DNA of 64,000 nucleotides from CAMAVH01 sp046297835 (GTDB taxonomy: Bacteria; Pseudomonadota; Alphaproteobacteria; SMXQ01), in NCBI GenBank assembly GCA_046297835.1, contig JBKBHI010000009.1, positions 62,001 to 126,000 on the forward strand, written 5' to 3'. Both the position numbers and the translations under genes were made by a program. The notes under the pieces were generated by a model. The model did no database searches, had not been told where the DNA came from, and saw only the letters and a list, made by a program, of their open reading frames with translations. Below are positions 11,354 to 20,497 of the stretch, piece by piece; within the stretch, counting starts at the first letter, position 1; every line of letters begins with the position of its first letter.

Positions 11354-12376
11354 TCACTGGCTGACGTTCACCGCCGGCCGGTCGGTGACGCGCTGCATGG
11401 TCTGGTATTTTTCCAGCGCCATGTTCATGCGCGAGATCAAATCGCCCGGCACTTGCGGCGGCAAGGTTGCCTCGGCGGGCGCGGTCTTCGCCAGGGCTTT
11501 GTCTTCCTGGCGGCGCTCCGTATCGGTTTCGCGCGCCGCCGCGGTCTTCGGCATGTAATCGAGGAAGCTCGGCGCGGTCGCCGCCTCGCTCGCGAGGCTG
11601 GCGCGGATCGCCGTGCCCTGCGTGCGCGTCGATTGCATCTGGCGCAGCATGGCCGGATCGGCGGCGAGACTTTGCGGCGTCGGCAGCGCGCTCGCATGGC
11701 GACCGGGCGTGACGGCGCTGGCGAAGGGCACGGGCCGTCCGCCCGCCCCGTTGGCGGCCTCTTGCGTGGCTGCGGCGGGCAGGGCGCGCGCGGCCGGGAT
11801 GGCGGCCGCCGGGATCGTCGCGACAGCGGCGGCCGCTTGCTGCGCCGTCGCGGGGGCTGCGGCCAGCATCGTCGCGGGGGCCGCGTCGGGCATCGGGGGC
11901 GCGTCAGGGCGGGGCGAGAAATCGCCAGCGAACAACACGCTGTCGCGTTCGCGCCGACCGGCCGGTGCGGCTGGATCTGTCGGCGCGTCGGCGGCGTCGC
12001 GCAAGGCGAGCATATGCTGGCCGACGTCGCGGCCGGTCTGTTCCTTGATCAGGGTGTCGAGGCTTGAGGCGACCAGACCGATCGCGCCGCCGAACAGAGT
12101 GCCGCCAGCGATGCGCGCGGCCGGACCGATCGTGTCGCCGGTGATGGCGCGATAGACGGTGCCGATGACGGGGATGTGCTGCAACGGATTGATGATGTCG
12201 ATCAGCGCGCCGAAGCTGAACCCTTCCTTGCCCCAGATGCGGTCGAAGAATCCGCGCTCGTCTTTCGCGCTTGCCGCCGGCTCGGTCAGCGCGCGCCGCT
12301 CCGGCGCGGCGGGCGCGCCGCTCGACGGATTGATCGGGATGCCCGCAGGCGGCAGGCTGGCGAGATCGTTGGACAT
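11354..12376 (-). CDS. Hypothetical Ala/Pro-rich protein with a glycine-zipper-like segment
   Basis: A 340-residue protein of unknown function. Residues ~42-120 look like the only ordered, conserved block (GFFDRIWGKEGFSFGALIDIINPLQHIPVIGTVYRAITGD). This block is followed by a Gly-rich helix (RIAGGTLFGGAIGLVASSLDTLI) that could insert in or pack on a membrane. Residues ~130-270 are low-complexity Ala/Pro linker. A helical C-terminus (DLISRMNMALEKYQTMQRV) closes it. I do not recognise a named family. It lies between a YkuD protein and ribA, all on the minus strand. Confidence 0.7.
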   Translation of the reverse strand: MSNDLASLPPAGIPINPSSGAPAAPERRALTEPAASAKDERGFFDRIWGKEGFSFGALIDIINPLQHIPVIGTVYRAITGDTIGPAARIAGGTLFGGAIGLVASSLDTLIKEQTGRDVGQHMLALRDAADAPTDPAAPAGRRERDSVLFAGDFSPRPDAPPMPDAAPATMLAAAPATAQQAAAAVATIPAAAIPAARALPAAATQEAANGAGGRPVPFASAVTPGRHASALPTPQSLAADPAMLRQMQSTRTQGTAIRASLASEAATAPSFLDYMPKTAAARETDTERRQEDKALAKTAPAEATLPPQVPGDLISRMNMALEKYQTMQRVTDRPAVNVSQ

Positions 12377-12527
12377 GCCTGGCTATCAAGCAAGCCGCAG
12401 GCCAGCGAAAAAATCCAATTAAAACAATAAGCGGCGCGCGGATAACGGGGGCATAAGCGTCGCCCCGGCAGCTCCGACCCGGCAGGTTTTGCCGAATTTC
12501 GCCGAGATCGGTCCGCCAGAGCGCGGC

Positions 12528-13676
12528 TTAGAACAAGTGCCCGCTGCGTTTGGCCTTGGTCTCGAGATAGGCTTTGTTGTGCGCGGTGGCCGGAAACGCG
12601 TGGGGCACGCGCTCGACCACTTCGATGCCGCAGGCCTGCAAGGCGGCGACCTTCTCGGGATTGTTGGTCAGCAGCCGCACGCGCGAAAAGCCCATGTCGC
12701 GCAGCATCTGCGCCGCCGGCAGATAGAGCCGCTCGTCGGCGTCGAAGCCGAGCTGCTCGTTGGCGTCGATCGTGTCGGCGCCGCCGTCCTGCAATTGATA
12801 GGCGCGGAGCTTGTTGACCAGGCCGATGCCGCGGCCTTCCTGCGCGAGATAGAGGAGCACGCCGCTACCCGCCTCGGAGATGGCGGCGATCGCGCCGCGC
12901 AGCTGGTCGCCGCAATCGCAGCGCAAGGAGCCGAGCAGGTCGCCGGTGAAACATTCCGAATGCAGGCGGATCAGCACTGGCTGGTCGGCCTTGGGCTCGC
13001 CGATGACGATGGCGAGATGCTCGATGCCGCCGTCGCTCGGCCGGTAGGCGACGATGCGGGCGTTCTCGGCGTCGAACAGCGGCACGCGCGCCTGACTGAC
13101 GGGCTTGAGGCTGCGCGCGGCGCGCTGCTCGTAATCGGCGACGTCGGCGGCCGAGACGGCGAGCAGGTCTTCGCGCTCGATGACCTCGGCGGCGTCCTTG
13201 GCGGCGAGCGGCGCGATCAGCGCCGTCGGCAGCAGGCGCGCCAGCTTGGTCAGATGCACGGCGGCGGCGGCGCAAGGCGTGAGCGCCGGCGGCAAAGCGT
13301 GCAGCGGCGGCAGGCGGAAGGTGATGTCGGCGGCGGGATCGGCGATGTCGCGCACGGTTTGCGCTGGCGTGCCGTCGGCGATTTCCAGGGCCGCCACTTT
13401 GACGCCTTCGATTCCGGCGAGGCCGAGCGCGTCGGCGCGCCGCCCGGTCAGCGCCAGCAGCGCCGGCCCGTCGCCGAGCTGGGCGAGGCGCGCCAGGCTG
13501 TGCGGCGTCACTGCCTCGGCGGCTTGGACCAGCAGCGTGCCGGCCTCGTCCATCACCACGATCAGCCGGCCGCGCCGCAGGTCGGCCAAGGCGCGATCGA
13601 CGGCGATCAACGCGTCCGGCGCGTCGGCATCGGCGCGTGCGGCGGAGGGCGCGGCGTTGGGGGTGCGAAGCGACAT
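12528..13676 (-). CDS. ribA: GTP cyclohydrolase II with degenerate RibB-like N-terminal domain
   Basis: A 382-residue enzyme for the first riboflavin step (GTP to diamino-ribosylamino-pyrimidinone phosphate). The C-terminal half (residues ~200-380) carries the zinc triad in HSECFTGDLLGSLRCDCG, QEGRGIGLVNKLRAYQLQD, YLPAAQMLRDMGF and LLTNNPEKVAAL. The N-terminal ~185 residues are laid out like a DHBP synthase (AVDRALADLRRGRLIVVMDEAG) but lack its acidic catalytic cluster, so RibB activity is unlikely. This architecture is known in Rhodospirillales. No FMN riboswitch is visible upstream. Confidence 0.93.
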   Translation of the reverse strand: MSLRTPNAAPSAARADADAPDALIAVDRALADLRRGRLIVVMDEAGTLLVQAAEAVTPHSLARLAQLGDGPALLALTGRRADALGLAGIEGVKVAALEIADGTPAQTVRDIADPAADITFRLPPLHALPPALTPCAAAAVHLTKLARLLPTALIAPLAAKDAAEVIEREDLLAVSAADVADYEQRAARSLKPVSQARVPLFDAENARIVAYRPSDGGIEHLAIVIGEPKADQPVLIRLHSECFTGDLLGSLRCDCGDQLRGAIAAISEAGSGVLLYLAQEGRGIGLVNKLRAYQLQDGGADTIDANEQLGFDADERLYLPAAQMLRDMGFSRVRLLTNNPEKVAALQACGIEVVERVPHAFPATAHNKAYLETKAKRSGHLF

Positions 13677-13962
13677 GAGGCGTCAGGGCCGAGGATGGGG
13701 GCTGATCGAGGATATGGGGCGCGCGCGGCGGAGCGGGTAGGGCTTGCCGCCAAGTCCGATGTGATTATCACGCGCCGCCGGCGCTGACCACCCCGCAGGG
13801 GCCCGGCCGGATTGGCCTAACGCGCTGATCCGCTTGAACGAACCGGTCGTAACCCGATTTGCGCGAAAGCGGCCCGGCGGGCCCGGCCGGCTTGCGCGCG
13901 GGGCCGGTTGGGTTATCCTGCCGCCCTAATTCGGCCTTGTTTCTCTTCGATAAGTTCCAGCC

Positions 13963-14670
13963 ATGAACGACACCAACGGCGGTAAGACCGGCAAGCGCAT
14001 CTTCCTGGTGGATGACGATGCCGACCTGCGTTCGGCCCTGGCCGAGCAGCTCCAGCTTCACGAAGAATTCCAGACCGTCGAGGCTGACACGGCCGCGAAG
14101 GCGCTCGAGGTGGTCAAGACCGACTATTTCGACGCCATCATCCTCGACGTCGGCCTGCCCGACATGGACGGCCGCGAGGTCTGCCGGCTGATGCGCCGCT
14201 CCGGCGTCAAATGCCCGATCGTCATGCTGACTGGCGCCGATTCGGAGGCCGACACGATCCTCGGCCTCGATTCGGGCGCCAACGACTACATCACCAAGCC
14301 GTTCCGCCTCGGCGTGCTGCTGGCGCGCCTGCGCGCCCAGCTGCGCACGCACGAGCAAAGCGAGGACGCGGTGTTCAGCATCGGCCCGTATAGCTTCCGC
14401 CCTTCGGCCAAGCTGCTTCAGGCCGGCGACGGCAAAAAGAAGGTGCGCCTGACCGAGAAGGAAACGGCGATCCTGAAATATCTCTATCGCGCCAAGGATC
14501 ATGTCGTCGGCCGCGACACGCTGCTCGGCGAGGTCTGGGGCTACAACGCTGGCGTCACCACGCACACGCTGGAGACGCACATCTACCGCCTGCGCCAGAA
14601 GATCGAACGCGACCCGGCGGCGGCGGAAATCCTGCTCACCGAGCGCGGCGGCTATCGCCTAGCCCCCTAA
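13963..14670 (+). CDS. OmpR/PhoB-type response regulator (orphan)
   Basis: A 235-residue two-domain regulator. The receiver (residues ~14-128) has the acidic pocket DDD, the phosphoacceptor Asp in AIILDVGLPDMDG, the conserved Thr in VMLTGAD and the Lys in NDYITKPFRLG. The C-terminal winged helix (RLTEKETAILKYLYRAKDHVVGRDTLLGEVWGYN) binds DNA. No histidine kinase is adjacent, so its partner is unknown. Close relatives are conserved next to ribA in Rhodospirillales as I recall them. Confidence 0.92.
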   Translation: MNDTNGGKTGKRIFLVDDDADLRSALAEQLQLHEEFQTVEADTAAKALEVVKTDYFDAIILDVGLPDMDGREVCRLMRRSGVKCPIVMLTGADSEADTILGLDSGANDYITKPFRLGVLLARLRAQLRTHEQSEDAVFSIGPYSFRPSAKLLQAGDGKKKVRLTEKETAILKYLYRAKDHVVGRDTLLGEVWGYNAGVTTHTLETHIYRLRQKIERDPAAAEILLTERGGYRLAP

Positions 14671-14805
14671 CGGGCGCAAGCGTCCGCGTCCAGTATCCAG
14701 CATCCTCCAGCCGGCCCCTGGCCTTAGTCTTGCCAGAGAGGCCGAGTTCTTTCATATGTAGCGCGCGGCGCAGGCATCCCCGCCGGCGCGCGGGGGGATC
14801 GTCAT

Positions 14806-16230
14806 TTGTCGCAGCATAAAAACCAAATTCGCGCGCATTTCGACGCTATAGCGTCGACGCGCTGCGATTGGATCGAGAAGAACCGGTTTTTTTACGAATC
14901 CGATTGGCGCTACATGCGCTTCCTCATCCCGGAGGGTAAGCGCGTGCTCGAGCTCGGCAGCGGCCGGGGCGATTTGTTGGCCCGGCTCAAACCGTCGCGC
15001 GGGGTCGGCGTCGATATCAGCGAGCGAATGATCGAGGAGGCGCGCGCCGCCTATCCCGATCTGGAATTCGTCGTCGGGGATATTGAGGACGCGGCGACGA
15101 TCTCCGCCCTCGATGGGCCGTTCGACTACATCGTTCTATCCGACACGCTGGGCAATCTGGAGGATTGTCAGGCGACTTTGGACCGCCTGCACGACATCTG
15201 CAGCGACGAGACCCGCATCGTTTGCGCCTATTATTCGCCGCTGTGGGAACCGGCGCTGACGTTGGCAGAAAAGGCCGGCGGCAAAATGCCGCAGCCGCAA
15301 CAGAACTGGTTTTCCGCCGGCGACGTGGCGGCCTTGCTCGATCTTGCCGACTTCGATGCGGTGAAGTGGGAATGGCGGCAGCTATTGCCGAAGCGCGCGC
15401 TTGGACTCGGCTGGCTCGTCAACTCCACCCTGGCCGCCTTGCCGCTGCTGCGCCTGTTCTGTCTGCGTCATTATGTCGTGGCCCGCTCGTTGCGCCATGT
15501 CGCCCCCGACGCGCCGAGCGTCACTGTCGTGGTGCCGTGCCGCAACGAACGCGGCAACATCGAATCCGCAGTGACCCGCACGCCCAAGCTCGGCCCGAAG
15601 CAGGAAATCATCTTCGTCGAGGGCAACAGCAGCGACGGCACCTATGAAGAATGCTTGCGCGTGCAGGCTGCCTATCCCGGCCACGCCATCCGCGTAATGA
15701 AGCAGGACGGGCGCGGCAAAGGCGACGCGGTGCGCAAGGGCTTCGCCGCCGCCGAAGGCGACGTGTTGATGATCTTGGACGCGGACCTCACCGTGCCGCC
15801 CGAATCGCTGCCGAAGTTCGTCGCCGCCATCGCTTCCGGCAAGGGCGAGTTCGTAAACGGCACCCGCCTGGTCTATCCGTTCGAGAAGGGCGCTATGCGC
15901 TTCTTGAACTTTCTCGCCAATCGCGGTTTCGCCGCGATCTTCTCGTGGCTGCTCAATCAGCGGTTCACCGACACGCTGTGTGGCACCAAGGTTTTACGCC
16001 GGCGCGATTACGAGCAAATCGTCGCCAATCGTGCCTATTTTGGCGATTTCGATCCGTTCGGCGACTTCGATCTGATCTTCGGGGCGTCCAAACTGAGTCT
16101 GAAAGTGGTGGAGGTGCCGATCCGCTATGCCGACCGCCGTTACGGCGAGACGAACATCTCGCGCTTCCGTCATGGCTGGCTACTGCTGCGCATGGTGGTC
16201 TTCGCCTTCCGCAAGATGAAGGTCGCGTGA
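14806..16230 (+). CDS. Bifunctional SAM methyltransferase / family 2 glycosyltransferase
   Basis: A 474-residue fusion. Residues ~1-215 form a class I methyltransferase (SAM loop VLELGSGRGDLLARL; GVGVDISERMIEEAR; VVGDIED). Residues ~240-474 form a dolichyl-phosphate-mannose-synthase-like GT2 (SVTVVVPCRNERGNIESAV, DGRGKGDAVRKGF, DADLTVPPESLP, CGTKVLRRRDYE). It probably makes or modifies a polyprenyl-phosphate sugar at the inner membrane. It starts at TTG 14806 with a strong GGGGGGA seven bases upstream. The next methyltransferase gene overlaps its stop by four bases, so they are translationally coupled. Confidence 0.9.
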   Translation: MSQHKNQIRAHFDAIASTRCDWIEKNRFFYESDWRYMRFLIPEGKRVLELGSGRGDLLARLKPSRGVGVDISERMIEEARAAYPDLEFVVGDIEDAATISALDGPFDYIVLSDTLGNLEDCQATLDRLHDICSDETRIVCAYYSPLWEPALTLAEKAGGKMPQPQQNWFSAGDVAALLDLADFDAVKWEWRQLLPKRALGLGWLVNSTLAALPLLRLFCLRHYVVARSLRHVAPDAPSVTVVVPCRNERGNIESAVTRTPKLGPKQEIIFVEGNSSDGTYEECLRVQAAYPGHAIRVMKQDGRGKGDAVRKGFAAAEGDVLMILDADLTVPPESLPKFVAAIASGKGEFVNGTRLVYPFEKGAMRFLNFLANRGFAAIFSWLLNQRFTDTLCGTKVLRRRDYEQIVANRAYFGDFDPFGDFDLIFGASKLSLKVVEVPIRYADRRYGETNISRFRHGWLLLRMVVFAFRKMKVA

Positions 16231-16964
16231 GCGGGTCGACCGCCAGCCTCGACGCCGTTTTTGCGGACCATCGTGCCGCATGGGCGCAAAAGCGCGCGCT
16301 GCGGCTCTATTATCAGCGCGAGATTTTCGCGCGCGTGGTCGCCGAGCTGCGCCCCGGCCGGACGCTGGAAGTTGGCACCGGCCCGGGTTTCTTCGCCGAT
16401 TTTCATCCCGGTATGACCGGCCTGGATGTCGAATCGTGCCATCCCGGCGTCGTCGCAGGCGATGCGCATGCCATGCCGTTCGCCGACGCAACGTTCGACA
16501 ACGTCGCGATGATCGATGTCCTCCACCATCTGGCTTGTCCCGGCCGCGCGCTGGGCGAGATGGCGCGCGTCCTCGCGCCAGCGGGGCGCGTGGTGTTGGT
16601 CGAGCCGTGGACCGGGCCGCTTGGCCGCCTGTTCTATCGTTACCTTCATCACGAGGATTGCAGCCCCGTGGCCGATCCGTGGAACCAGGCGTTTGCCCCG
16701 GGTAAGGCGGCGATGGATGGCAACGCTATGATTCCCCAAACGCTGCTTGCCGCGCGTGCAAGCGAGCTTGGGCATCATGCTCCGTTGCGGCTGTCGCGCG
16801 TCGAGCCCTTCGGCATTTTTTCTTACGCGGCCACCGGCGGCTTTAGGAAGCTTGGCCTGCCATGGCCCGTCATACATGTGCTGTGCCGAATAGAAAACGG
16901 CCTATCGCGCAGGCTGCGCGATTTTGCCGCATTGCGCGCCCTGTTCGTTTTAGAGCGCGTCTAG
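16227..16964 (+). CDS. Class I SAM-dependent methyltransferase
   Basis: A 245-residue methyltransferase. The SAM-binding glycine loop is LEVGTGPGFFADFHPG and motif II/III is DVESCHPGVVAGDAHAMPFADATFDNVAMIDVLHHL. It starts at GTG 16227, overlapping the upstream stop (GTGA), which fits coupled synthesis with the methyltransferase-GT2 fusion. Substrate unknown; context suggests a lipid-linked sugar or lipid. The 3' end overlaps the convergent membrane protein gene by four bases. Confidence 0.87.
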   Translation: MSGSTASLDAVFADHRAAWAQKRALRLYYQREIFARVVAELRPGRTLEVGTGPGFFADFHPGMTGLDVESCHPGVVAGDAHAMPFADATFDNVAMIDVLHHLACPGRALGEMARVLAPAGRVVLVEPWTGPLGRLFYRYLHHEDCSPVADPWNQAFAPGKAAMDGNAMIPQTLLAARASELGHHAPLRLSRVEPFGIFSYAATGGFRKLGLPWPVIHVLCRIENGLSRRLRDFAALRALFVLERV

Positions 16965-18733
16965 GGGCGATAGTCGAACGGGCCGCCGCCGCTTGTTTGC
17001 GCCGGCCGGCAGACTTCGATTTTTGCGCCGCTTCGCGGCAGTTGGTGGGCCCGAAGCCAGATCCAATCGGTCGGCGACACGGCGAGGCCGATAACCGTCG
17101 GGGAGGCGATCCCGGCCATCTCGTTCACGATCGGCATTTGCCAGATATTTGTCGCGCGCAGGCTCTCGCCACGCAAACCGGGGCAATCCACCGCGTCAGC
17201 CGAGCAAAGTGCGCGGCTGCCCACGATGCGGCCGGCGAAGTGCGTTTCTCCGATCGGACAATCGCGCGCGGGGGCCAACTCGTGATTGGGTGCATGAATC
17301 GTGGCGACCGCGAGCGGCAGCAGCACGAGCACGGCGAAGATGACTGCGGCAAAGCGCAGGCCCGTCGGGCGAGGATCGTCTTGCGCGGAGGCCACGCGAA
17401 GCTGGATGGCAACTATGCCGAGCGCGACGAACGCGGCGCTGAAGCCGTGCGTGGCGGCGAACACGCGCGGGCCGCCGTCGCCGAGAAACGGAACGGACAA
17501 AAGAATTCCGGCAAATCCCGCTAGCAGCAAAGACGGTACCGGCTCGCGACGGCGACGCCAGCAATGGATGAGCCCGGTCAAAGCTAGTAGCAGCACGAAT
17601 CCGCGCAGAATGACGTTGGGCACGTATTTGTGCCACCCGGTGTTGATCAAGAAATCGTTATAACGCTTGGCGATTCCTTGAATGAGATCGAACGGCGCGG
17701 CGCGCATATGGGTCAGAGCCGCATGATAGGCGGCCGCCGCTTGTTCGCCCTCGGGCAAGCCGGCGGCATTCGGAAAATCGACGAAGAAGCGCGTCCATGA
17801 CTCGCCGCCAATGGCCAGCCCGTAAAGCGTGAACGAGAAATTCCCGAAAGCCGCCTGCCCGGGCGCGCCGTAAACGATGATGAAAAATTTGTTGATGGCG
17901 TAAGCGCCGACGACAGCCAGGGCGGCGACGGCGGCGGTCGTCCATGAAAAACGCGAATCGACGCCGCGCCAACGCCAGCCGCACCAAAGAATCAATGCCG
18001 GCAGCACGAATAACGCGCCGGCGCGCGCCATGAGTCCGACGCTGAGCAGGGCCAATCCGATCCAGACCCACCGCCGTTTGCCCCCATCGGCTGCTTCGAC
18101 CAGTAGCGCGAACGCGACGCAGCCGAGAGCGAAGCCGAGGCTTTCGGACATGGTGGTGTTCAGAGTCAGATAGATAAACGGAAAAAGCGAGACGAAGGCG
18201 CCGAATGCCGCGGCAGGTCCGAAACGGGCGCGCAACGCCGCAACGACGAGCAGCGTGCCGGCGGCGCAAAGCGCGGCAAGCAAGACGAGCGACACACGTA
18301 AATCATGGCCGGTCAAGGCGAGGAGGCCCGCGAGGTGTAGCGCGGCGAACGGCCGCCGCGTCGCCCATTCGCTTAACCGGCCATTCTCCAGATAGCTGAC
18401 GGCGCCGATCAGATAGCCATTCGCATCCGATGCCGGGAACAGACCGAACAGCATGACGTCGCTGCTGACCCCGCTCGCGTATTTGAGGCATACGGCGATC
18501 GCGAAGACGGCGGCGCTCAGGAAAACCCATATGTGTCCTGTCGCGATGGCGTGGCCGCGTCGCTGCGCCGCGATCTGGCTCAACGCGAGGGTTAATGCGC
18601 CGCCTGCGACCACATCCGCCCACCGCAGCGCGAGCCAGGGCGCGTCAAAAGCGTCCGACGCGATGAAACAAATCGCCCATGCTGCGGCGAAACTGGCGAC
18701 GGCAAGGAGCGATGTCGGGAAGACGCTTCTCAT
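16961..18733 (-). CDS. Polytopic membrane protein, GT-C-like
   Basis: A 590-residue protein with about 11-12 hydrophobic segments in the first ~480 residues and a soluble C-terminal tail. The first large loop (FPASDANGYLIGAVSYLENGRLSEWATRRPF) carries an Asp shortly after a membrane segment, the placement of catalytic acids in GT-C transferases that use lipid-linked sugars. The tail (LRATNIWQMPIVNEMAGIASPTVIGLAVSPTDWIWLRAHQLP) looks periplasmic and contains several cysteines. No exact family is recognised. It is followed on the same strand, by overlap, with the UPF0104-type protein gene at 18730. Confidence 0.75.
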   Translation of the reverse strand: MRSVFPTSLLAVASFAAAWAICFIASDAFDAPWLALRWADVVAGGALTLALSQIAAQRRGHAIATGHIWVFLSAAVFAIAVCLKYASGVSSDVMLFGLFPASDANGYLIGAVSYLENGRLSEWATRRPFAALHLAGLLALTGHDLRVSLVLLAALCAAGTLLVVAALRARFGPAAAFGAFVSLFPFIYLTLNTTMSESLGFALGCVAFALLVEAADGGKRRWVWIGLALLSVGLMARAGALFVLPALILWCGWRWRGVDSRFSWTTAAVAALAVVGAYAINKFFIIVYGAPGQAAFGNFSFTLYGLAIGGESWTRFFVDFPNAAGLPEGEQAAAAYHAALTHMRAAPFDLIQGIAKRYNDFLINTGWHKYVPNVILRGFVLLLALTGLIHCWRRRREPVPSLLLAGFAGILLSVPFLGDGGPRVFAATHGFSAAFVALGIVAIQLRVASAQDDPRPTGLRFAAVIFAVLVLLPLAVATIHAPNHELAPARDCPIGETHFAGRIVGSRALCSADAVDCPGLRGESLRATNIWQMPIVNEMAGIASPTVIGLAVSPTDWIWLRAHQLPRSGAKIEVCRPAQTSGGGPFDYRP

Positions 18734-19680
18734 GACGGCACAGGTTTATGCTTGTCGCTTCTCAGCCATGCTACCGCGCCGGGCAGGCTGGCAGCGAGAA
18801 TCGCCAGTCCGAACGCGATAGACGCGGCCAGCACGTCGCTTTCAGCGAATCCGTGTCCGGCGAGGGCGATAATTAGCGCGCTCTCTCGAAGGCCCCAACC
18901 GGCGAAGGATATGGGGATCATCGTGATGAGCATGACCATCGGCACCACGGCGAAACATTCGCGCCAGGAAAGCGTCAGTCCTAATCCGCGAAACAGCAAA
19001 TAGAAAATGGCGACGCTTAACGCTTGTATGGCTAAAGCGAGGACCAAAGCGGCTATGGCCGTCCTGCCGCCGGCGAACAGATGGCGCCCGGCGGCGGCGA
19101 GATCGCCGAGCCATGGCCAAGGCCGGAAAATCTTGCGCGTCACGGCGTCGATGCGCCCGAACGCGAGGAAACCGGCGGCGACAGCAGACACGGCGGCCAC
19201 CAGCAAAATGGCGCTGTGCCGCATCGCGGCGTCTGGCAAAGCGGCGACAAAATCGGCAAAACCCGCAAAGACCAGCAGCAGCAACGCGATTACGCCGATC
19301 ACGCGATCCAGCAAAACGGCTTCCACGGCGCGTCCGACGCTCATGCCCTGGCGGCTGAGCAACCACGCGCGAATGGCGTCGCCGCTGATGAAGGTGACGA
19401 GCAATTGGCTGAAAAAAGCGCCGATCAGCGTGGCGCGCAGCGCGAACGCTTGGCCGATACGTTGGCCGCAGAGAAAAACGATGAGCACGAAACGCCAACC
19501 GGCGAGAATTATCTGCAGCGACGCCAAAGCCAACGCGCCCAGCAGCATCGGCGCGTCGAAGCGGCCGAATGCCGCGAACGCGCTATCCGTATCGACGCGC
19601 GCCGCGAGCCACCAGAGGAGGCCCGCCGTCAGGACAGCCTTGCCGATCATGGCGAGGTTGGCGAAGACCCGCCGGGTCAT
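18730..19680 (-). CDS. Lysylphosphatidylglycerol synthase TM-region family protein (UPF0104)
   Basis: A 316-residue integral membrane protein with about eight membrane segments, of the flippase-like UPF0104/MprF-N family. Seen: LLWWLAARVDTDSAFAAFGRFDAPMLLGALAL at the start, FISGDAIRAWLLSRQGMSVGRAVEAVLLDRVIGV in the middle and MVMLITMIPISFAGWGLRESALI near the end. Members without a catalytic domain often accompany polysaccharide or hopanoid loci and may move lipids. It overlaps the downstream GT-C-like gene by four bases and sits opposite the methyltransferase-GT2 pair. Confidence 0.85.
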   Translation of the reverse strand: MTRRVFANLAMIGKAVLTAGLLWWLAARVDTDSAFAAFGRFDAPMLLGALALASLQIILAGWRFVLIVFLCGQRIGQAFALRATLIGAFFSQLLVTFISGDAIRAWLLSRQGMSVGRAVEAVLLDRVIGVIALLLLVFAGFADFVAALPDAAMRHSAILLVAAVSAVAAGFLAFGRIDAVTRKIFRPWPWLGDLAAAGRHLFAGGRTAIAALVLALAIQALSVAIFYLLFRGLGLTLSWRECFAVVPMVMLITMIPISFAGWGLRESALIIALAGHGFAESDVLAASIAFGLAILAASLPGAVAWLRSDKHKPVPS

Positions 19681-19693
19681 TCGAGATGATCGG

Positions 19694-20488
19694 TCATTTA
19701 AGCGTCACCACAACCGGCACATGATCGGACGGCTGGTCCCAGCCGCGCGCGGCGCGCAGCACCTCCATGCTTTTCAGCCGGTCTTCGAGCGCGCCCGTGA
19801 CCCAGACATGGTCGAGGCGGCGGCCCTTGTCGGCGCTGGCCCAATCGGGCGAGCGGTAGCTCCACCAAGTGTAGAGCTTTTCGTGCGGCGGCACGAATTT
19901 CCGCATGGCGTCGACGAAGCGGTGCGACGCCTGCACCTCGCCGAATTTCTGCACCTCGATCGGCGTGTGGCTGACGACTTTCAGCAGCGCCTTGTGCGAC
20001 CAGACGTCGTCTTCGAGCGGCGCGATGTTGAGGTCGCCGACGACGATCATCTTGTTATTGGGGTTGGCGCGTGCCGCGAACCAGGCGCGCATCTCGTCGA
20101 GAAATTGCAGCTTGTGCTTGAATTTCACGTTGAGCGCCGGATCGGGAATGTCGCCGCCGGCCGGCACGTAGAAATTATGGATCTCGGTGCCGTCCCCGAG
20201 CACGGCGATAGTGTGGCGGCAATCGTCCTTGTCGCACCAGCGTGTCTGATCGCCCGGCGTGAAGGGCACCCGCGAGAGGATCGCGGTGCCGTTGTAGCTT
20301 TTCATGCCTTGGGCGTGGATATGCTTGAAGCCGAGCGCCTTGAGCGCGTCGAACGGGAAGTCGGTCTGTTGCGCCTTGGTCTCCTGTAGGCAGAGCACGT
20401 CGATCTTCGATTCGCCGATCAGCTTCTGCACCAGCGGCATGCGCAGGCGGACCGAATTGATGTTCCAGGTGGCGACGCGCAGCGGCAT
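19694..20488 (-). CDS. xthA: Exodeoxyribonuclease III
   Basis: A 264-residue AP endonuclease and 3'-5' exonuclease of base-excision repair. Metal and catalytic motifs are all present: ATWNINSVRLR, LCLQETK (Glu), FYVPAGG (Tyr), VVGDLNIAP (Asp/Asn), RRLDHVWVT and the terminal SDHVPVVV (Asp-His). Length is standard. The FAH-family gene lies nine bases upstream on the same strand, so the two are probably co-transcribed. Confidence 0.96.
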   Translation of the reverse strand: MPLRVATWNINSVRLRMPLVQKLIGESKIDVLCLQETKAQQTDFPFDALKALGFKHIHAQGMKSYNGTAILSRVPFTPGDQTRWCDKDDCRHTIAVLGDGTEIHNFYVPAGGDIPDPALNVKFKHKLQFLDEMRAWFAARANPNNKMIVVGDLNIAPLEDDVWSHKALLKVVSHTPIEVQKFGEVQASHRFVDAMRKFVPPHEKLYTWWSYRSPDWASADKGRRLDHVWVTGALEDRLKSMEVLRAARGWDQPSDHVPVVVTLK

Positions 20489-20497
20489 GGCGAATCC

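Noticed and set aside
13677..13962. FMN riboswitch before ribA
   Set aside because: No RFN-type conserved blocks are visible on the minus strand.
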